NCBI RefSeq assembly: GCF_014649655.1
Contig: NZ_BMTL01000036.1
Span: forward strand, 42,020-106,019
Direction: 5' to 3'
Source of the DNA: Streptomyces humidus
GTDB taxonomy: Bacteria; Actinomycetota; Actinomycetes; Streptomycetales; Streptomycetaceae
Length of the DNA: 64,000 nt
In this document: positions 36,576 through 46,076 of the stretch, one piece after another
How positions within the stretch are numbered: position 1 is the first letter of the stretch
How the letters are laid out: every line of letters starts with the position of its first letter
The notes under the pieces: model-generated
Seen by the model: only the letters and a program-made list of their open reading frames with translations
Databases searched by the model: none
What the model was told of the DNA's origin: nothing
Position numbers and translations under genes: made by a program

Positions 36576-37741
36576 CGGATCGTTCCCTCTCCGTCCCGGG
36601 ACGTCGTGCGCTGGAGCAACTCGCGGAAGACGACGGCCTTCTGCACCTCGTTGGTGCCTTCCTCGAAGCGCTGCGCACGCGCGTCGCGGTACACGCGCTC
36701 GATCTTCTGCGACTTCCAGTAACCGAGCCCGCCGTGCACCTGGAGGGCCTTGTCGGTGACGTTCGTCAGCATCGTCACCGCGTGCATCTTCGCCATCGAC
36801 GACTGCATGGACGCGTCGTCCGCCCCTTCCTCGAAGCGGCGCGCCGCGTGCAGGACGAGCTGCCGTGCCGCCTCGATGTCCGCCGCGTTCTCGGCGAGCA
36901 TGAACTGGATGACCTGGCGCTGGGTGAGCGTCCTGCCGAAGGTCACACGGGCGCGGGCGTACTCGACGGCCAGCTGCTGGGCGCGCTGGGCGAGCCCTAC
37001 GCAGCTCATCGCCACGGAGATCCGGGACGGGGTGAGGAAGCCCCCGAGGAACACCTCCAGCCCCTGGCCCTCCGCGCCGAGCCGGTGGTCGACCGGCACC
37101 GGGGTGCGGTCGAAGGTCAGCGACGCGTGGTCGGTACCCCTGACTCCCATGGTGTCGGAGGTGTCCTCGACCGTGACTCCCGGGGCGTCGCGCGGCACCA
37201 GCAGGGCCACCGTGCCCTCGTGCCCGGTGCTGCCCTCGACCCTGGCGGCCAGCAGGTAGTAGTCGCAGCGCACCCCGAAGGTGATCAGGTGCTTGCGTCC
37301 CGAGAGGTAGTACGTGTCGCCCTCGCGCACCACCGACGTGGTGATGTCCGCGCCGGTGCCGTTGCCCGGTTCGGTGAGGGTGAAGGCGATCTTGATCTCA
37401 CCGGTGACGGAGGGGATGACGAAGCGCTTGCGCTGCTCGTCGTCCGCGTGGCCGTCCATCGCCCGCCAGATCCCGTTGACCACGTGCACGATCATGCGCA
37501 CGGATCCGTGCGAACGGGAGAAGATCTCCATCAGCTCCATCCAGCGCACGAAGCCGAGGCCCTGGCCGCCGTACTCCTCGGGAGCCGCTGTCCGCAGGAA
37601 CCCCAGGCCGTTCAGCTCGGCCCACAGCTCCTCGGGCACCTGCCCGGTCTCCTCGATGCGCTCGGCCCACCGCTCGCCCGGCCCCTCCACCCACTGTTCG
37701 ACCCGGTCACGCAGCTCTCGGAACTGCTGCTCGTCCGTCAT
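36572..37741 (-). CDS. acyl-CoA dehydrogenase (CHC pathway)
   Basis: A 389-residue acyl-CoA dehydrogenase starting MTDEQQFRELRDRVEQWVEG. Signatures are IAFTLTEPGNGTGADITTSV (FAD/substrate loop), TMGVRGTDHASLTFD and the C-terminal QVHGGLGYWKSQKIERVYRD with RFEEGTNEVQ. In the CHC route such an enzyme desaturates a cyclohexene-carboxyl-CoA ester between the dehydration and reduction steps. ATG 37741 has GAGGTGG upstream; the longer frame is unsupported. It lies 50 bp after the fusion gene and is coupled to chcA downstream. Confidence 0.88.
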   Translation of the reverse strand: MTDEQQFRELRDRVEQWVEGPGERWAERIEETGQVPEELWAELNGLGFLRTAAPEEYGGQGLGFVRWMELMEIFSRSHGSVRMIVHVVNGIWRAMDGHADDEQRKRFVIPSVTGEIKIAFTLTEPGNGTGADITTSVVREGDTYYLSGRKHLITFGVRCDYYLLAARVEGSTGHEGTVALLVPRDAPGVTVEDTSDTMGVRGTDHASLTFDRTPVPVDHRLGAEGQGLEVFLGGFLTPSRISVAMSCVGLAQRAQQLAVEYARARVTFGRTLTQRQVIQFMLAENAADIEAARQLVLHAARRFEEGADDASMQSSMAKMHAVTMLTNVTDKALQVHGGLGYWKSQKIERVYRDARAQRFEEGTNEVQKAVVFRELLQRTTSRDGEGTIR

Positions 37742-37791
37742 GTGCCACCTCTTTCCCTGTTCCGTCGTTCCGGTCCGCTGTCCGTCGCGCG

Positions 37792-40700
37792 TCAGCCGGC
37801 GTCCTCGTCGTGGGGCCGCAGACCACGGGCCAGCGCCCGCAGTTCCCACTTCGTCACCTTGCCGATGGGGTTGCGCGGCAGGGCGTCGATCAGCTCCAGG
37901 CGCTCCGGCCAGTACTGTTTGGCCACCTCGTGTCCGTCGAGGTGACGCCGCATCTCCTGGAAGGTCAGCTCCGTGCCGTCCGCGGGGACCACGAAGGCGC
38001 AGGCGCGCTCGCCGAGGCGCTCGTCCGGCATGGCCACCACCGCGACGTCCTCGACGGCGGGGTGTCCGAACAGCAGCTGCTCGATCTCGGCGACGGGTAT
38101 CTTCTCCCCGCCGCGGTTGATCACGTCCTTGACCCGCCCGGTGATCCGCAGGAAACCCTCGGTGTCGATCGTCGCCAGATCACCCGTGCGGTACCAGCCG
38201 TCCGCGGTGAACGCCTGGGACGTCAGGTCGGGGCGCCCGAGGTAACCGTCGAAGACCGTGGGGGAGCGCAGCTCGAAGTTGCCCTCCTTGCCCGCGGGCA
38301 GCACCAGTCCTTCGTCGTCGGTGATCCGCAGCTCGATGCCGTCCAGCGCGCGGCCGTCGGAACCCCAGCGCTGCCGGGGCTCGTCGCCGGGCGTCGACAA
38401 CGCGCCCAGGCAGGTCTCCGTCGTGCCGAAGGCCCCGCACACGTCCGCGCTCAGCACCCGCCCTGCCCGCTCCGCAAGAGCCCGCGGCACCATGGCCCCC
38501 GTCGCCACGAAGACCCGCAGGTGCTGTGGCGTCTCGCCGCTCTCCTCCACGGCTTTCACCAGGTCGGACAGGAACGGCGTCGCGGCCTGCACGAACGTCG
38601 CACGGTGGTCGTTGAGCGACCGCAGTGCTCGCTTGGCGTCCCACTCGGGCTGCAGGATCTGCGGCACGCCCAGCACCAGGGCGAGCACCATCCCGTACAG
38701 GAAGCCCGTCTGGTGAGCGAGCGGCGACGGCACCCAGACCGCGTCCCGCTCACCGAGCCCGAGATGCCCGATCTCCATCGCGGCGGCCCGCACCAGGTTG
38801 CGCGTGGGCTGCGTGACGCCCTTCGGCTCGCTGGTGGTGCCCGAGGTGAAGAGCAGCTGCGCCGTCATCTCCGGTGTCGGTGCGAGGGCGTCGAGCGCCA
38901 CGCGGTCGACCGTCGCCGCCGACAGCGCCTGCCCCCAGTCGTGCACGGCCGGCCCGCCCGCGGGGGACTCGGGCAGCAGGGCGGAGCCGCCGGCGGCGGC
39001 CAGGACCACCACATGCTCCAGGTTCACGTCCGAGCCGTCCTCGGCGACCAGGTCCATCACCTCCTCGGCGGGCAGGCGCGAGCGGTGCCGGTCCGCCACG
39101 ACCAGCACCCGTGCCCGGGAGCGTCGCAGGACGAAACCGAGCTCGCGCTTGCGGAAGAACGGGATGACCGGGCAGCACACGGCCCCGACGCGCAGGGCCG
39201 CCAGCGACAGCACCACGAACTCGACACGGTTCGGCAGCTGGTACGCCACGTTCTCGCCCGGCCGTACCCCGAGCCGCAGCAGCAGGGCCGCTGCACGGTC
39301 CACCCGCTCGGCCAGCTCGCTCCAGGTGATCATCTCGTCGCCGTCGGAGCGCACGTCCACGACGGCTGTGTCCTGGGGCCGGGCCTCGGCCCTCCGGCGC
39401 AGCCACTGCGGCAGCGTGACCCGCGAGGCGGCCTCCGGGCACACGGCCTCCGGCGTCGTCACGGAGACGCCGGAGACCGCACCGTCACCGGCGGGGGCCG
39501 AGCCGTCCTCCACCGACATGGGCACGGTGAGCGTGTTCATCGCGTCGAGGAACGTCGGGTACGAGATGCGGTAGGCGTTCGGGTAGGTCAGCGTCGAACG
39601 GCCCCGCGCCCGCGACGACGCCACCGCGAGCGACATCAGGACGCGGTGGTCGTTGAACGAGGACAGCCTGGCGCCGTCCAGGCCGTCCACGCCCCGTACC
39701 CGCAGCGCGTCGTCCGACAGTGCCAGACGGCCGCCCATCGAGTTGAGCTGGAGCATGGCGGCGGCCCGGTCGGACTCCTTGAGCCGGGTGTGCGCGATGT
39801 TGCGGAAGACCGACTCGCCGCGCGCGAACGTGGCGAGAGTCGCCAGGATCGGCAGCATGTCGGGGATGTCGCGGCAGTCGACGTCGACCGCGGTGAGCCG
39901 CGGCGCGTCCTGCCGGATGCGGAGTCCGCCGGCCGCCCCGTCCATCTCCATCGGTACGCCCATGGAGCGTGCGACGTCGAGGAAGTGGAACTCGGGGTGA
40001 TCGGCCGGGCCGCCCTCCAGCGTGGTGATCCCGCGCAGCAGCACGTCAGCGGGGTGCAGCGCCGCGGTCGCGATGCCGAAAGCGGCCGAGCCGATGTCCG
40101 GCGGCAGCGTCAGCTCGACGTTGCGCGCCTGCTGGCCGGGCTCGATGTCGAAGCGCCGCCAGTCCTCGGAGACGGTCACGTCGAGGCCGAACTGCCGCAT
40201 CATCGCCACGGTGAGTTCCAGGTAGGGGCGTTCGTTGAGTTCGCCCTCCACCTCCACGGTGGTGTGCCGCGTCGCGAACGGGGCCAGCAGGATCAGGCCC
40301 GAGACCCACTGGGACAGGGTTCCCGCGACCGTGACGTGGCCGCCCGTGGGTCTGCGGCCCTGGACATGCACGGGCGGGCAGCCGTCGGCCGACTCCAGCC
40401 GGACGCCCATCTGCTCGAGGGCGCGCAGCAGGGGGCCGACCGGCCTCCGCCTGAAGTACTTCTGCCCGGTCACCGACACGGCACGGTCCGACAGCGAGGC
40501 CAGACCGATCATGAAGTACAGCGTCGTGCCGGAGCTGCCGGCGGAGACCGCGTCCCGGCGGGGCCTGTACCGCCCGCCGAGTCCATGCACCACGTAGGTG
40601 TCACCGTCCCTGGCGATGTGCACACCGAGATCGCGCAGCAGGCGCACGGTGTACTCGACATGACGCGCGTCGGACAGCCCGTGGACGCGGCTGACGCCGT

Positions 40701-40806
40701 CGGCGAGCGAGGCCAGGATCAGCGCGCGGTGCGCGTGGTATTTCGAGCTGGGGACAGGAATCTCACCGGTGACGCGGTGCTGAATTCCCTCGACGAGAAG
40801 GTGCAT
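37792..40806 (-). CDS. EPSP-synthase-like domain fused to an acyl-CoA ligase (CHC pathway)
   Basis: One 1004-residue protein: residues 1-430 have the EPSP-synthase (AroA) fold and about 480-1004 form an ANL ligase (FTSGTTSEPKGVTQPTRN, FGTTETCLGAL, TGRVKDVINRGGEKIP, NPIGKVTKWELR). In the AroA part K22, R27, Q166, D316, KESDR (343-347) and DHR (386-388) are kept. However, E. coli S23 is Tyr23, the NAGTAMR loop is SSGTTLY, and K411 is Ile414, so normal EPSP formation is doubtful. An elimination on shikimate or its phosphate, followed by CoA activation by the fused ligase, is an attractive inference for the start of CHC-CoA synthesis. The linker (about 430-480) is continuous with no stop. Confidence 0.85.
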   Translation of the reverse strand: MHLLVEGIQHRVTGEIPVPSSKYHAHRALILASLADGVSRVHGLSDARHVEYTVRLLRDLGVHIARDGDTYVVHGLGGRYRPRRDAVSAGSSGTTLYFMIGLASLSDRAVSVTGQKYFRRRPVGPLLRALEQMGVRLESADGCPPVHVQGRRPTGGHVTVAGTLSQWVSGLILLAPFATRHTTVEVEGELNERPYLELTVAMMRQFGLDVTVSEDWRRFDIEPGQQARNVELTLPPDIGSAAFGIATAALHPADVLLRGITTLEGGPADHPEFHFLDVARSMGVPMEMDGAAGGLRIRQDAPRLTAVDVDCRDIPDMLPILATLATFARGESVFRNIAHTRLKESDRAAAMLQLNSMGGRLALSDDALRVRGVDGLDGARLSSFNDHRVLMSLAVASSRARGRSTLTYPNAYRISYPTFLDAMNTLTVPMSVEDGSAPAGDGAVSGVSVTTPEAVCPEAASRVTLPQWLRRRAEARPQDTAVVDVRSDGDEMITWSELAERVDRAAALLLRLGVRPGENVAYQLPNRVEFVVLSLAALRVGAVCCPVIPFFRKRELGFVLRRSRARVLVVADRHRSRLPAEEVMDLVAEDGSDVNLEHVVVLAAAGGSALLPESPAGGPAVHDWGQALSAATVDRVALDALAPTPEMTAQLLFTSGTTSEPKGVTQPTRNLVRAAAMEIGHLGLGERDAVWVPSPLAHQTGFLYGMVLALVLGVPQILQPEWDAKRALRSLNDHRATFVQAATPFLSDLVKAVEESGETPQHLRVFVATGAMVPRALAERAGRVLSADVCGAFGTTETCLGALSTPGDEPRQRWGSDGRALDGIELRITDDEGLVLPAGKEGNFELRSPTVFDGYLGRPDLTSQAFTADGWYRTGDLATIDTEGFLRITGRVKDVINRGGEKIPVAEIEQLLFGHPAVEDVAVVAMPDERLGERACAFVVPADGTELTFQEMRRHLDGHEVAKQYWPERLELIDALPRNPIGKVTKWELRALARGLRPHDEDAG

Positions 40807-40999
40807 GGGTCCTACTGCTCCCTGACTGTGGGATGGCGGCCGGGACAGGAGAAGAAGACGGCCCGAATCCTCACGGCACACCGACGCCGAAACGTCGGGC
40901 ACACGCACACCGGAAAGTCGGACGCCGACCTCGTGACGTCAGAAGTTCGAACGGGAGAACATGTTTCAGCCCAGTGGCAGGACGTTCCTGGACCACGCC

Positions 41000-42325
41000 C
41001 TACGTCTTGTTGAGCCGCGACGCGGCGTGGTTGCGGTTCTCGAACTCCTGATGATCCGGAGCGGAGGGCAGTGACCGGCTGCCCGGGATCGCCCGCGCGT
41101 CCCGGGCCACCCGTGACCCGTCCGGGGGAGCGGCGGGCCGGACGTCGACGTCGGACCAGGCGGACACCAGCGAGACGGCCTGCTCCGGATTGAGCCGCGG
41201 GTCGCACAGGCTGGTGCGCCGGACGGTCCTCCCCTCGTACACGGAGACGTCCGCGGCACATTCGAGGACGTCGTCGGGGGTGGTCTCCAGGTGCAGTCCG
41301 CCGGCCGTGCCGCCGACGTCGGTCACGGCCCGGAGGAAGCCCCGTATCTCCCGTGCCATGGTTTCCAGCAAGCGCGTCTTGTGCCCGTCCGGGCCGACGA
41401 CGGTGTTCCCGTGCATGGGGTCGCTGAGCCAGATCACCGGATGGCCGGCGACCCGGACCGCCTCCACGAGCGCCGGCAGCCGGTCGGTGACCGTCTCGGC
41501 GCCCATCCGCGCGATGAGGGTGAGCCGGCCCGGTTCCCGCAGCGGATCGAGGCGTTCGCACAGGAGGGTGATCTCCTCCGCGGTGGTGGCCGGACCGACC
41601 TTCACGGCGACCGGGTTGACGATGCCGGCGACGAGGTCCAGGTGGGCGCCGTCCAGTTGACGGGTCCGCTCGCCGATCCACGGCCAGTGGGTGGACCCGA
41701 GCCAGCGGCGCCCGTCGTCCAGCTCACGGATCAGGGGCATTTCGTAGTCGAGGACCAGCGCCTCGTGGCTCGTCCACAGCCGGGGTTCGGCCGGGGGCCG
41801 TCGGCCCGGGACCGTGCGGCCGCGCCAGCCCAGGTGCTCCATGACGTCGCCGGCCGTCATGTACGAGGTCAGCAGGCGCAGCGGATCGTGCCGCCGGCTT
41901 TCCCGGTCGAGTTCCGGGCCGTTGACCATGTGGCCCCGGTAGACGGGCAGTTCAAGGTCGCCGATCCGTTCGTGCGGCCTGGAGCGGGGCTTGGCGAACT
42001 GGCCCGCGATGCGTCCGACCCGCACGACCGGCTTGTGGGCGGCCGTCGTCAGCGTCGCGGCGAGCAGGTCGAGCACCGCGGACTTGCGCGACACGTACTC
42101 GGCGTCGCACTCACCCGGGTTCTCGGCGCAGTCCCCGGCCTGCACCACCAGGGCCTCGCCGCGGGCCACCTGGGCCAGCAGCGTCCGCAGCACGCGCACG
42201 TCCTCCGCCTCGACCAGCGGCGGACGCGCGGCCAGTACCTCCCGGATGCGCCGGACCTGTGACGGGTCGTCCCACTCGGGTTGTTGCAGGGCCGGCTTAC
42301 GCATGTCGGTCACGGCTTTTCCCAC
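41000..42325 (-). CDS. rifH: class II (plant-type) DAHP/aminoDAHP synthase
   Basis: About 441 residues of the class II 3-deoxy-arabino-heptulosonate-7-phosphate synthase family: VVQAGDCAENPGECDAEYV, VGRIAGQFAKPRS, LWTSHEALVLDYEMPLIRE and WLSDPMHGNTVV are diagnostic. In ansamycin clusters this enzyme (RifH) makes the amino-DAHP precursor of AHBA. I prefer GTG 42325, with GGAG eight bases upstream; GTG 42313 and ATG 42304 are alternatives. The C-terminal tail after about 400 is Arg/Asn-rich and not conserved. It lies upstream of, and reads the same way as, the CHC genes, with a 193-bp gap. Confidence 0.9.
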   Translation of the reverse strand: MGKAVTDMRKPALQQPEWDDPSQVRRIREVLAARPPLVEAEDVRVLRTLLAQVARGEALVVQAGDCAENPGECDAEYVSRKSAVLDLLAATLTTAAHKPVVRVGRIAGQFAKPRSRPHERIGDLELPVYRGHMVNGPELDRESRRHDPLRLLTSYMTAGDVMEHLGWRGRTVPGRRPPAEPRLWTSHEALVLDYEMPLIRELDDGRRWLGSTHWPWIGERTRQLDGAHLDLVAGIVNPVAVKVGPATTAEEITLLCERLDPLREPGRLTLIARMGAETVTDRLPALVEAVRVAGHPVIWLSDPMHGNTVVGPDGHKTRLLETMAREIRGFLRAVTDVGGTAGGLHLETTPDDVLECAADVSVYEGRTVRRTSLCDPRLNPEQAVSLVSAWSDVDVRPAAPPDGSRVARDARAIPGSRSLPSAPDHQEFENRNHAASRLNKT

Positions 42326-42677
42326 GTCGGATCTCCGGTGAAATATCGGTCGGGATATGACTGCGATCGTTGGAGGATGAATCTCGAAGACCCTTCGACG
42401 GCCTTCCGTGGGCGCCGTGGAAGGCAGGGAAAGGGCTGTGGACCGCACAGCCCGGTGAAGGTCACCGGATATCCCTCCGTCGGTTTCTCGGAAACGGTGA
42501 TCCTCGGCGTCCGGAACCACCGCGCCAGGACAGCCCGACAGGGATGCCGGCCTCGCGCATGTTCCTGTTCGTGTTCTCCGTCCATCGACCCCCGTCCCCC
42601 GGGGGATCGCCTGCTTCCCCCTGATCGATGTCTGCGAGCCGGGCGGCCCCCGACGGAGCGGAGCATGTCGCCCGGGT
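42326..42677. other. intergenic region upstream of aminoDAHP synthase
   Basis: A 352-bp stretch between two minus-strand genes with no credible open frame. It contains G/C runs near 42588-42622 (read on the minus strand: AGGGGGAAGC, then GGGGGACGGGGG) that partly resemble the G-run motif before the AHBA synthase and PKS genes. It probably carries the promoter of the gene starting at 42325. Confidence 0.5.
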
Positions 42678-43385
42678 TCAGGGCGTGCGGGATCTGCCGA
42701 CGCACACCTCGAGCAGTTCCGAGGGGGAGCGCAGCACGGCGTCGGGACTTTCCGCGAGGAGGGTCTCCTCGTCGGTCTCCCCCCACAGCGCGGCCACGGC
42801 GGCGACGCCGGCGCCCCGCGCGCTGGTGAGGTCGGTGACCGCGTCGCCGACCATGATCGTCCGCGAGGGTTCGCAGCCGAGCACGCTCAGCGCCTTGAGC
42901 ACGATGTCGGGGGCCGGCTTGGGGCGTTCCACCTCGTCGGAGCCGATCACGACGGTGAACAGGTCCAGCAGCCCGAGCTGTTCGAGGAGCGAACGGGCCC
43001 GCGGTCCGCTCTTGCCGGTGGCGACGGCGAGCCCGATGCCGCGCGCCCGCAGATCCCTGAGCATCTCCGGCACGCCGTCGAAGACCGGGACCAGGTGAGC
43101 GAGCCGGTAGCTCTCACGGACGAACGGTTCCTCCATCTCCAGCGGCAGCCCCATGATCCGCATGATGTCGGGGAAGTAGCGGCCCAGATGGCGCTCGTAC
43201 TCCTCGAACGGGGGCTCGCCGGCCCCCACCACCTCGGCGTAGGCGGTGGTGAACGCCTGGCGCATCACGGCGAAGCTGTTGACGAGCACCCCGTCGAGGT
43301 CGAAGACGACCGCGGCCGGCGGCTGCGCCCCGTCGTCCCGGATGCCGGGGGTGGCGGGGCCTTGGCTGGTTCCAAGACTGTCCAT
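42678..43385 (-). CDS. rifM: HAD-family phosphatase of AHBA synthesis
   Basis: A 235-residue HAD hydrolase with motif I VVFDLDGVLVNS, motif II ATGKSG, the lysine region SDEVERPKPAPD and motif III IMVGDAVTDLTSARGAG. It resembles phosphoglycolate-type phosphatases and, by position beside the rifL and rifK homologues, corresponds to RifM, needed for making the aminosugar-phosphate precursor of AHBA. ATG 43385 has only a distant GGAGAG, so the start is less sure. It lies 95 bp downstream of the oxidoreductase gene in the same direction. Confidence 0.88.
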   Translation of the reverse strand: MDSLGTSQGPATPGIRDDGAQPPAAVVFDLDGVLVNSFAVMRQAFTTAYAEVVGAGEPPFEEYERHLGRYFPDIMRIMGLPLEMEEPFVRESYRLAHLVPVFDGVPEMLRDLRARGIGLAVATGKSGPRARSLLEQLGLLDLFTVVIGSDEVERPKPAPDIVLKALSVLGCEPSRTIMVGDAVTDLTSARGAGVAAVAALWGETDEETLLAESPDAVLRSPSELLEVCVGRSRTP

Positions 43386-43480
43386 GGCGCTGCGGTGCTC
43401 TCCTTCGTGGGGCGGCGGCTTCGGGCGTGGGACCGCTGCCGCCGCGGTACGAGTCCCGGCCGAACCGGTGGTCGTGCCGG

Positions 43481-44611
43481 TCACGCCCGGCGCGACCGGG
43501 GTCGCTCCTGCGCGGCGCGGGCCGAGGAGTAGATCCGCTCGATGGCGCCGATGGTGCGGCGCGCCTCCTCGATGGCCCGGCCCGGACCGGCCGGGTCCCG
43601 CAGCTGGGCGAGCAGCTCGTCGAGCTGCCGGTCGTACTCGGTGCCCAGGGGCTCTTCGGGCACCGGGATCCCGCGGGTCCGGCCGTCGTCGGTGCGGGTC
43701 AGCTCCGGGTGCTCCAGGCGGTTGGGGCTGAAGCCGAACGTGCATCGCAGGGTCGCACTGCCCGCGCTGCCGTCGATCCGGACGCGGGTGATGTCGCGCT
43801 CCTCGTGCGAGGCCCAACTCGCGTGCAGCGACAGGGAGACACCGTGGTCGGTGACGAGGAACGCGCGGGCGGTGTCCTCGACGTCGATGACACCGGCGTC
43901 GGCCCGCTCGCCGTCCTGACCGTCCTCGGCCTTCCCGGCGCGCCAGGAGACCCGTGCGGAGTCCCGCTCGATGAAGTCGCCCGAGACCGCGCCGGTGACC
44001 TGCGTGAAGTTCGCGGAGCCCAGCACCGGCGTGGCGATGTCGAACAGATGCCAGCCGAGATCCACCAGAGCGCCGCCCCCGGACAGCCGGCGCCGGGTGA
44101 ACCAGCCGCCCGCGTCCGGCACGCCCCGGGCGCGCACCCAGGACAGCTCGACGTGACGGATCGTGCCCAGGTCGCCGGCGCTCGCGAGCAGGGACCGCAC
44201 GTCGGCGCGGTGCCGTGCGGCGCTGCCCGCCAGGAGACGTGCACCGCCGACGCGTTCGGCTTCGGCCAACTGCTCGGCCTCCGCCGACGTCAGGCACACC
44301 GGTTTCTCGAGGAAGACCGGGATGCCCTTGTGGAGCAGGCCGCCGGCGATCTCGCAGTGCAGGTGGTTGGGGACGGCCACGACGGCCAGGTCCACCTGCG
44401 CGAGGTCCGCGTCGTGCACGGCCGCCAGGACCGGGGTGTCCGGGAACTCCGCGGCGACGGCCGCGCGCGAGGCCGGGTCGGGGTCGATCGCCGCGTTCAC
44501 GACGAAGCCGGGATGACGGCGCAGCCGCGGCAGCCAGATGGAGCGAGCCGCCCAGCCGAGTCCCACCACAGCGGTGCGGACCGGCCGGCCGTCGTGGTTC
44601 GCCGCGGTCAT
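43481..44611 (-). CDS. rifL: Gfo/Idh/MocA-family oxidoreductase of AHBA synthesis
   Basis: A 376-residue NAD(P)-dependent oxidoreductase: N-terminal Rossmann TAVVGLGWAARSIWLPRL, then VAVPNHLHCEIAG and the family motif FLEKPVCLTSAEAEQL, with a catalytic-type GGGALVDLGWHLFD. This corresponds to RifL, thought to act with the RifK aminotransferase in making the kanosamine/UDP-kanosamine nitrogen donor. ATG 44611 overlaps the stop of the AHBA synthase gene (ATGA), so the pair is translationally coupled as in other AHBA clusters. Confidence 0.9.
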   Translation of the reverse strand: MTAANHDGRPVRTAVVGLGWAARSIWLPRLRRHPGFVVNAAIDPDPASRAAVAAEFPDTPVLAAVHDADLAQVDLAVVAVPNHLHCEIAGGLLHKGIPVFLEKPVCLTSAEAEQLAEAERVGGARLLAGSAARHRADVRSLLASAGDLGTIRHVELSWVRARGVPDAGGWFTRRRLSGGGALVDLGWHLFDIATPVLGSANFTQVTGAVSGDFIERDSARVSWRAGKAEDGQDGERADAGVIDVEDTARAFLVTDHGVSLSLHASWASHEERDITRVRIDGSAGSATLRCTFGFSPNRLEHPELTRTDDGRTRGIPVPEEPLGTEYDRQLDELLAQLRDPAGPGRAIEEARRTIGAIERIYSSARAAQERPRSRRA

Positions 44612-45771
44612 GAGCCGAGGACGTCGGCTATGACGGCGGCGACCTCGTGCATCTGCTCCTCGGTCCCGAGCAGCGTCCGGTGGTGCAGCCACAGGCAGTC
44701 GGACGTCAGCGCCTCGGAGTTGGGGCAGCGCCGGGCCAGTTCGTCCACCGACAGGTCCGGCGCGCCCATCTCCCAGAAGGCGTCCGTGCGGTAGATCGAG
44801 CGGAACGCCACGAACGCGGGGACACCTCGCTCGACGAGCGTGTCGACCACCTGCGCGCGCCGTTCCTCGGTGATGCCGGGGACCCGGAACATGGCCATGT
44901 AGTGCGGGTTGCGGTCGGCCCGGGGGTCCATCCGCTGCGGCAGCACGCCAGGGATCTCGGCGAGCAGCGACGACAGCAGCGGCCATCGTTCCTCACGCGT
45001 GCCGATCTGCCCGTCCAGGCGTGCGAGCTGGGCGCGCAGCACAGAGGCGGAGAACTCGTTGAGCCGGAAGTTGGAGCCCGAGGTGCGGTGGAAGTAGCCG
45101 CGGTCGCCGCGGGGGCGTCCGCAGCTGTGCCGGACGAAGGCGTGCTCCGCCATCTCGGCGGTCGGGAACAGCACGGCGCCGCCCTCGCCCGCCGTCATCA
45201 GCTTGCCGTTCTGGAAGGAGAACGCGGCGACCGAGCCCAGCTCACCGACCCGATGGCCGTTCCAGGTGGCGCCCTGTGCGTGGGCCGCGTCCTGGATCAG
45301 CGGCACACCGGACTCGGCGGCGACCTTGTCGAGGGCGTCCATGTCGGCGAACTGGCCGGCCATGTGCACGGGCATGATGGCGCGGGTCTTCGCGGAGACG
45401 GCTCTGGCGGCCTCGGCCGGATCGATGCAGTACGTCTCCGGGTCCACGTCCACCGGCACCACGACCGCGCCGAGGCGCTGAGCGGCCTGGGACGAGGAGA
45501 TGAAGGTGAAGGCCGGCACGATCACCTCGGTGCCGGGGCCGACGCCCATGACCTCCAGAGCCAGTTCGAGGGCGTGTGTGCCGTTGGTGACGGCCAGTGC
45601 GTGCTCGCTCCCGTGGTACTCGGCGAACTCCCGCTCGAAGGCGTCGACCTCGCCACCGCCCATGCGCCACCACTGACCCTGCTCCAGCGCACGTATGAGG
45701 CCGGTCCGCTCCGCGTCGTCGTACTGCGGCCACGCCGGAAGGTCTGAGCCCAGTCGCACACCACTGCTCAT
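44608..45771 (-). CDS. rifK: 3-amino-5-hydroxybenzoate (AHBA) synthase
   Basis: A 387-residue DegT/DnrJ/EryC1-family PLP enzyme. Lys190 in SFQNGKLMTAGEGGA is the expected Schiff-base residue, and VTNGTHALELAL and IQDAAHAQGATWNG are typical. The length and the ending HHRTLLGTEEQMHEV fit AHBA synthases. The enzyme aromatises 5-amino-5-deoxy-3-dehydroshikimate to AHBA and, in rifamycin work, also takes part in amino transfer to the sugar precursor. AAGGAG precedes ATG 45771. It is the first gene of rifK-rifL-rifM, facing the rifJ homologue over a 355-bp divergent promoter. It is the hallmark gene of an ansamycin cluster. Confidence 0.97.
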   Translation of the reverse strand: MSSGVRLGSDLPAWPQYDDAERTGLIRALEQGQWWRMGGGEVDAFEREFAEYHGSEHALAVTNGTHALELALEVMGVGPGTEVIVPAFTFISSSQAAQRLGAVVVPVDVDPETYCIDPAEAARAVSAKTRAIMPVHMAGQFADMDALDKVAAESGVPLIQDAAHAQGATWNGHRVGELGSVAAFSFQNGKLMTAGEGGAVLFPTAEMAEHAFVRHSCGRPRGDRGYFHRTSGSNFRLNEFSASVLRAQLARLDGQIGTREERWPLLSSLLAEIPGVLPQRMDPRADRNPHYMAMFRVPGITEERRAQVVDTLVERGVPAFVAFRSIYRTDAFWEMGAPDLSVDELARRCPNSEALTSDCLWLHHRTLLGTEEQMHEVAAVIADVLGS

Positions 45772-45970
45772 GCTGTTCCTTGCTCCTTCGGTCTACGCGC
45801 ATGCGAATACTGCCGCAGCGAACGCCACGGAGGTCACGACACGGAACCACCCCTCAGGAGGCGGGTGTTCACACGGACGCCGGCGCTCGGAACACGACCT
45901 CGGCGCGGTCCGCGGGCCCGGCGGGGCAGATCGGCAGCCGCTGTCGGGCGGGGTCGGTCGTCGCGATTAG

Positions 45971-45997
45971 CACGCTAACCCAGTGATCGGCGAGGCG
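45971..45997 (-). promoter_or_regulatory. rifK: candidate promoter of AHBA synthase operon
   Basis: On the minus strand ATGACG is followed after about 17 bases by TTAGCGT within GGGTTAGCGTG, a plausible -35/-10. TTAGC and GCTAA (45967-45978) also form a short palindrome around it. The G-run motif (46003-46020) directly abuts the -35, as expected for an activator site. Confidence 0.45.
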
Positions 45998-46002
45998 TCA
46001 TT

Positions 46003-46020
46003 CCCCTGGTGACCCCCCTA
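46003..46020 (-). promoter_or_regulatory. G-run motif shared with PKS promoter region
   Basis: Minus-strand TAGGGGGGTCACCAGGGG matches the plus-strand 52503-52520 sequence before the first PKS gene at 15 of 18 positions. A further AGGGGGAA lies just upstream. The runs recur at about one helical turn. It is a candidate binding site for the LAL activator. Confidence 0.5.
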
Positions 46021-46076
46021 TGTTCCCCCTTGTGATTGCAGGCATACCGAGGAGCGGTGTTTGCCTGTCAATGGCC

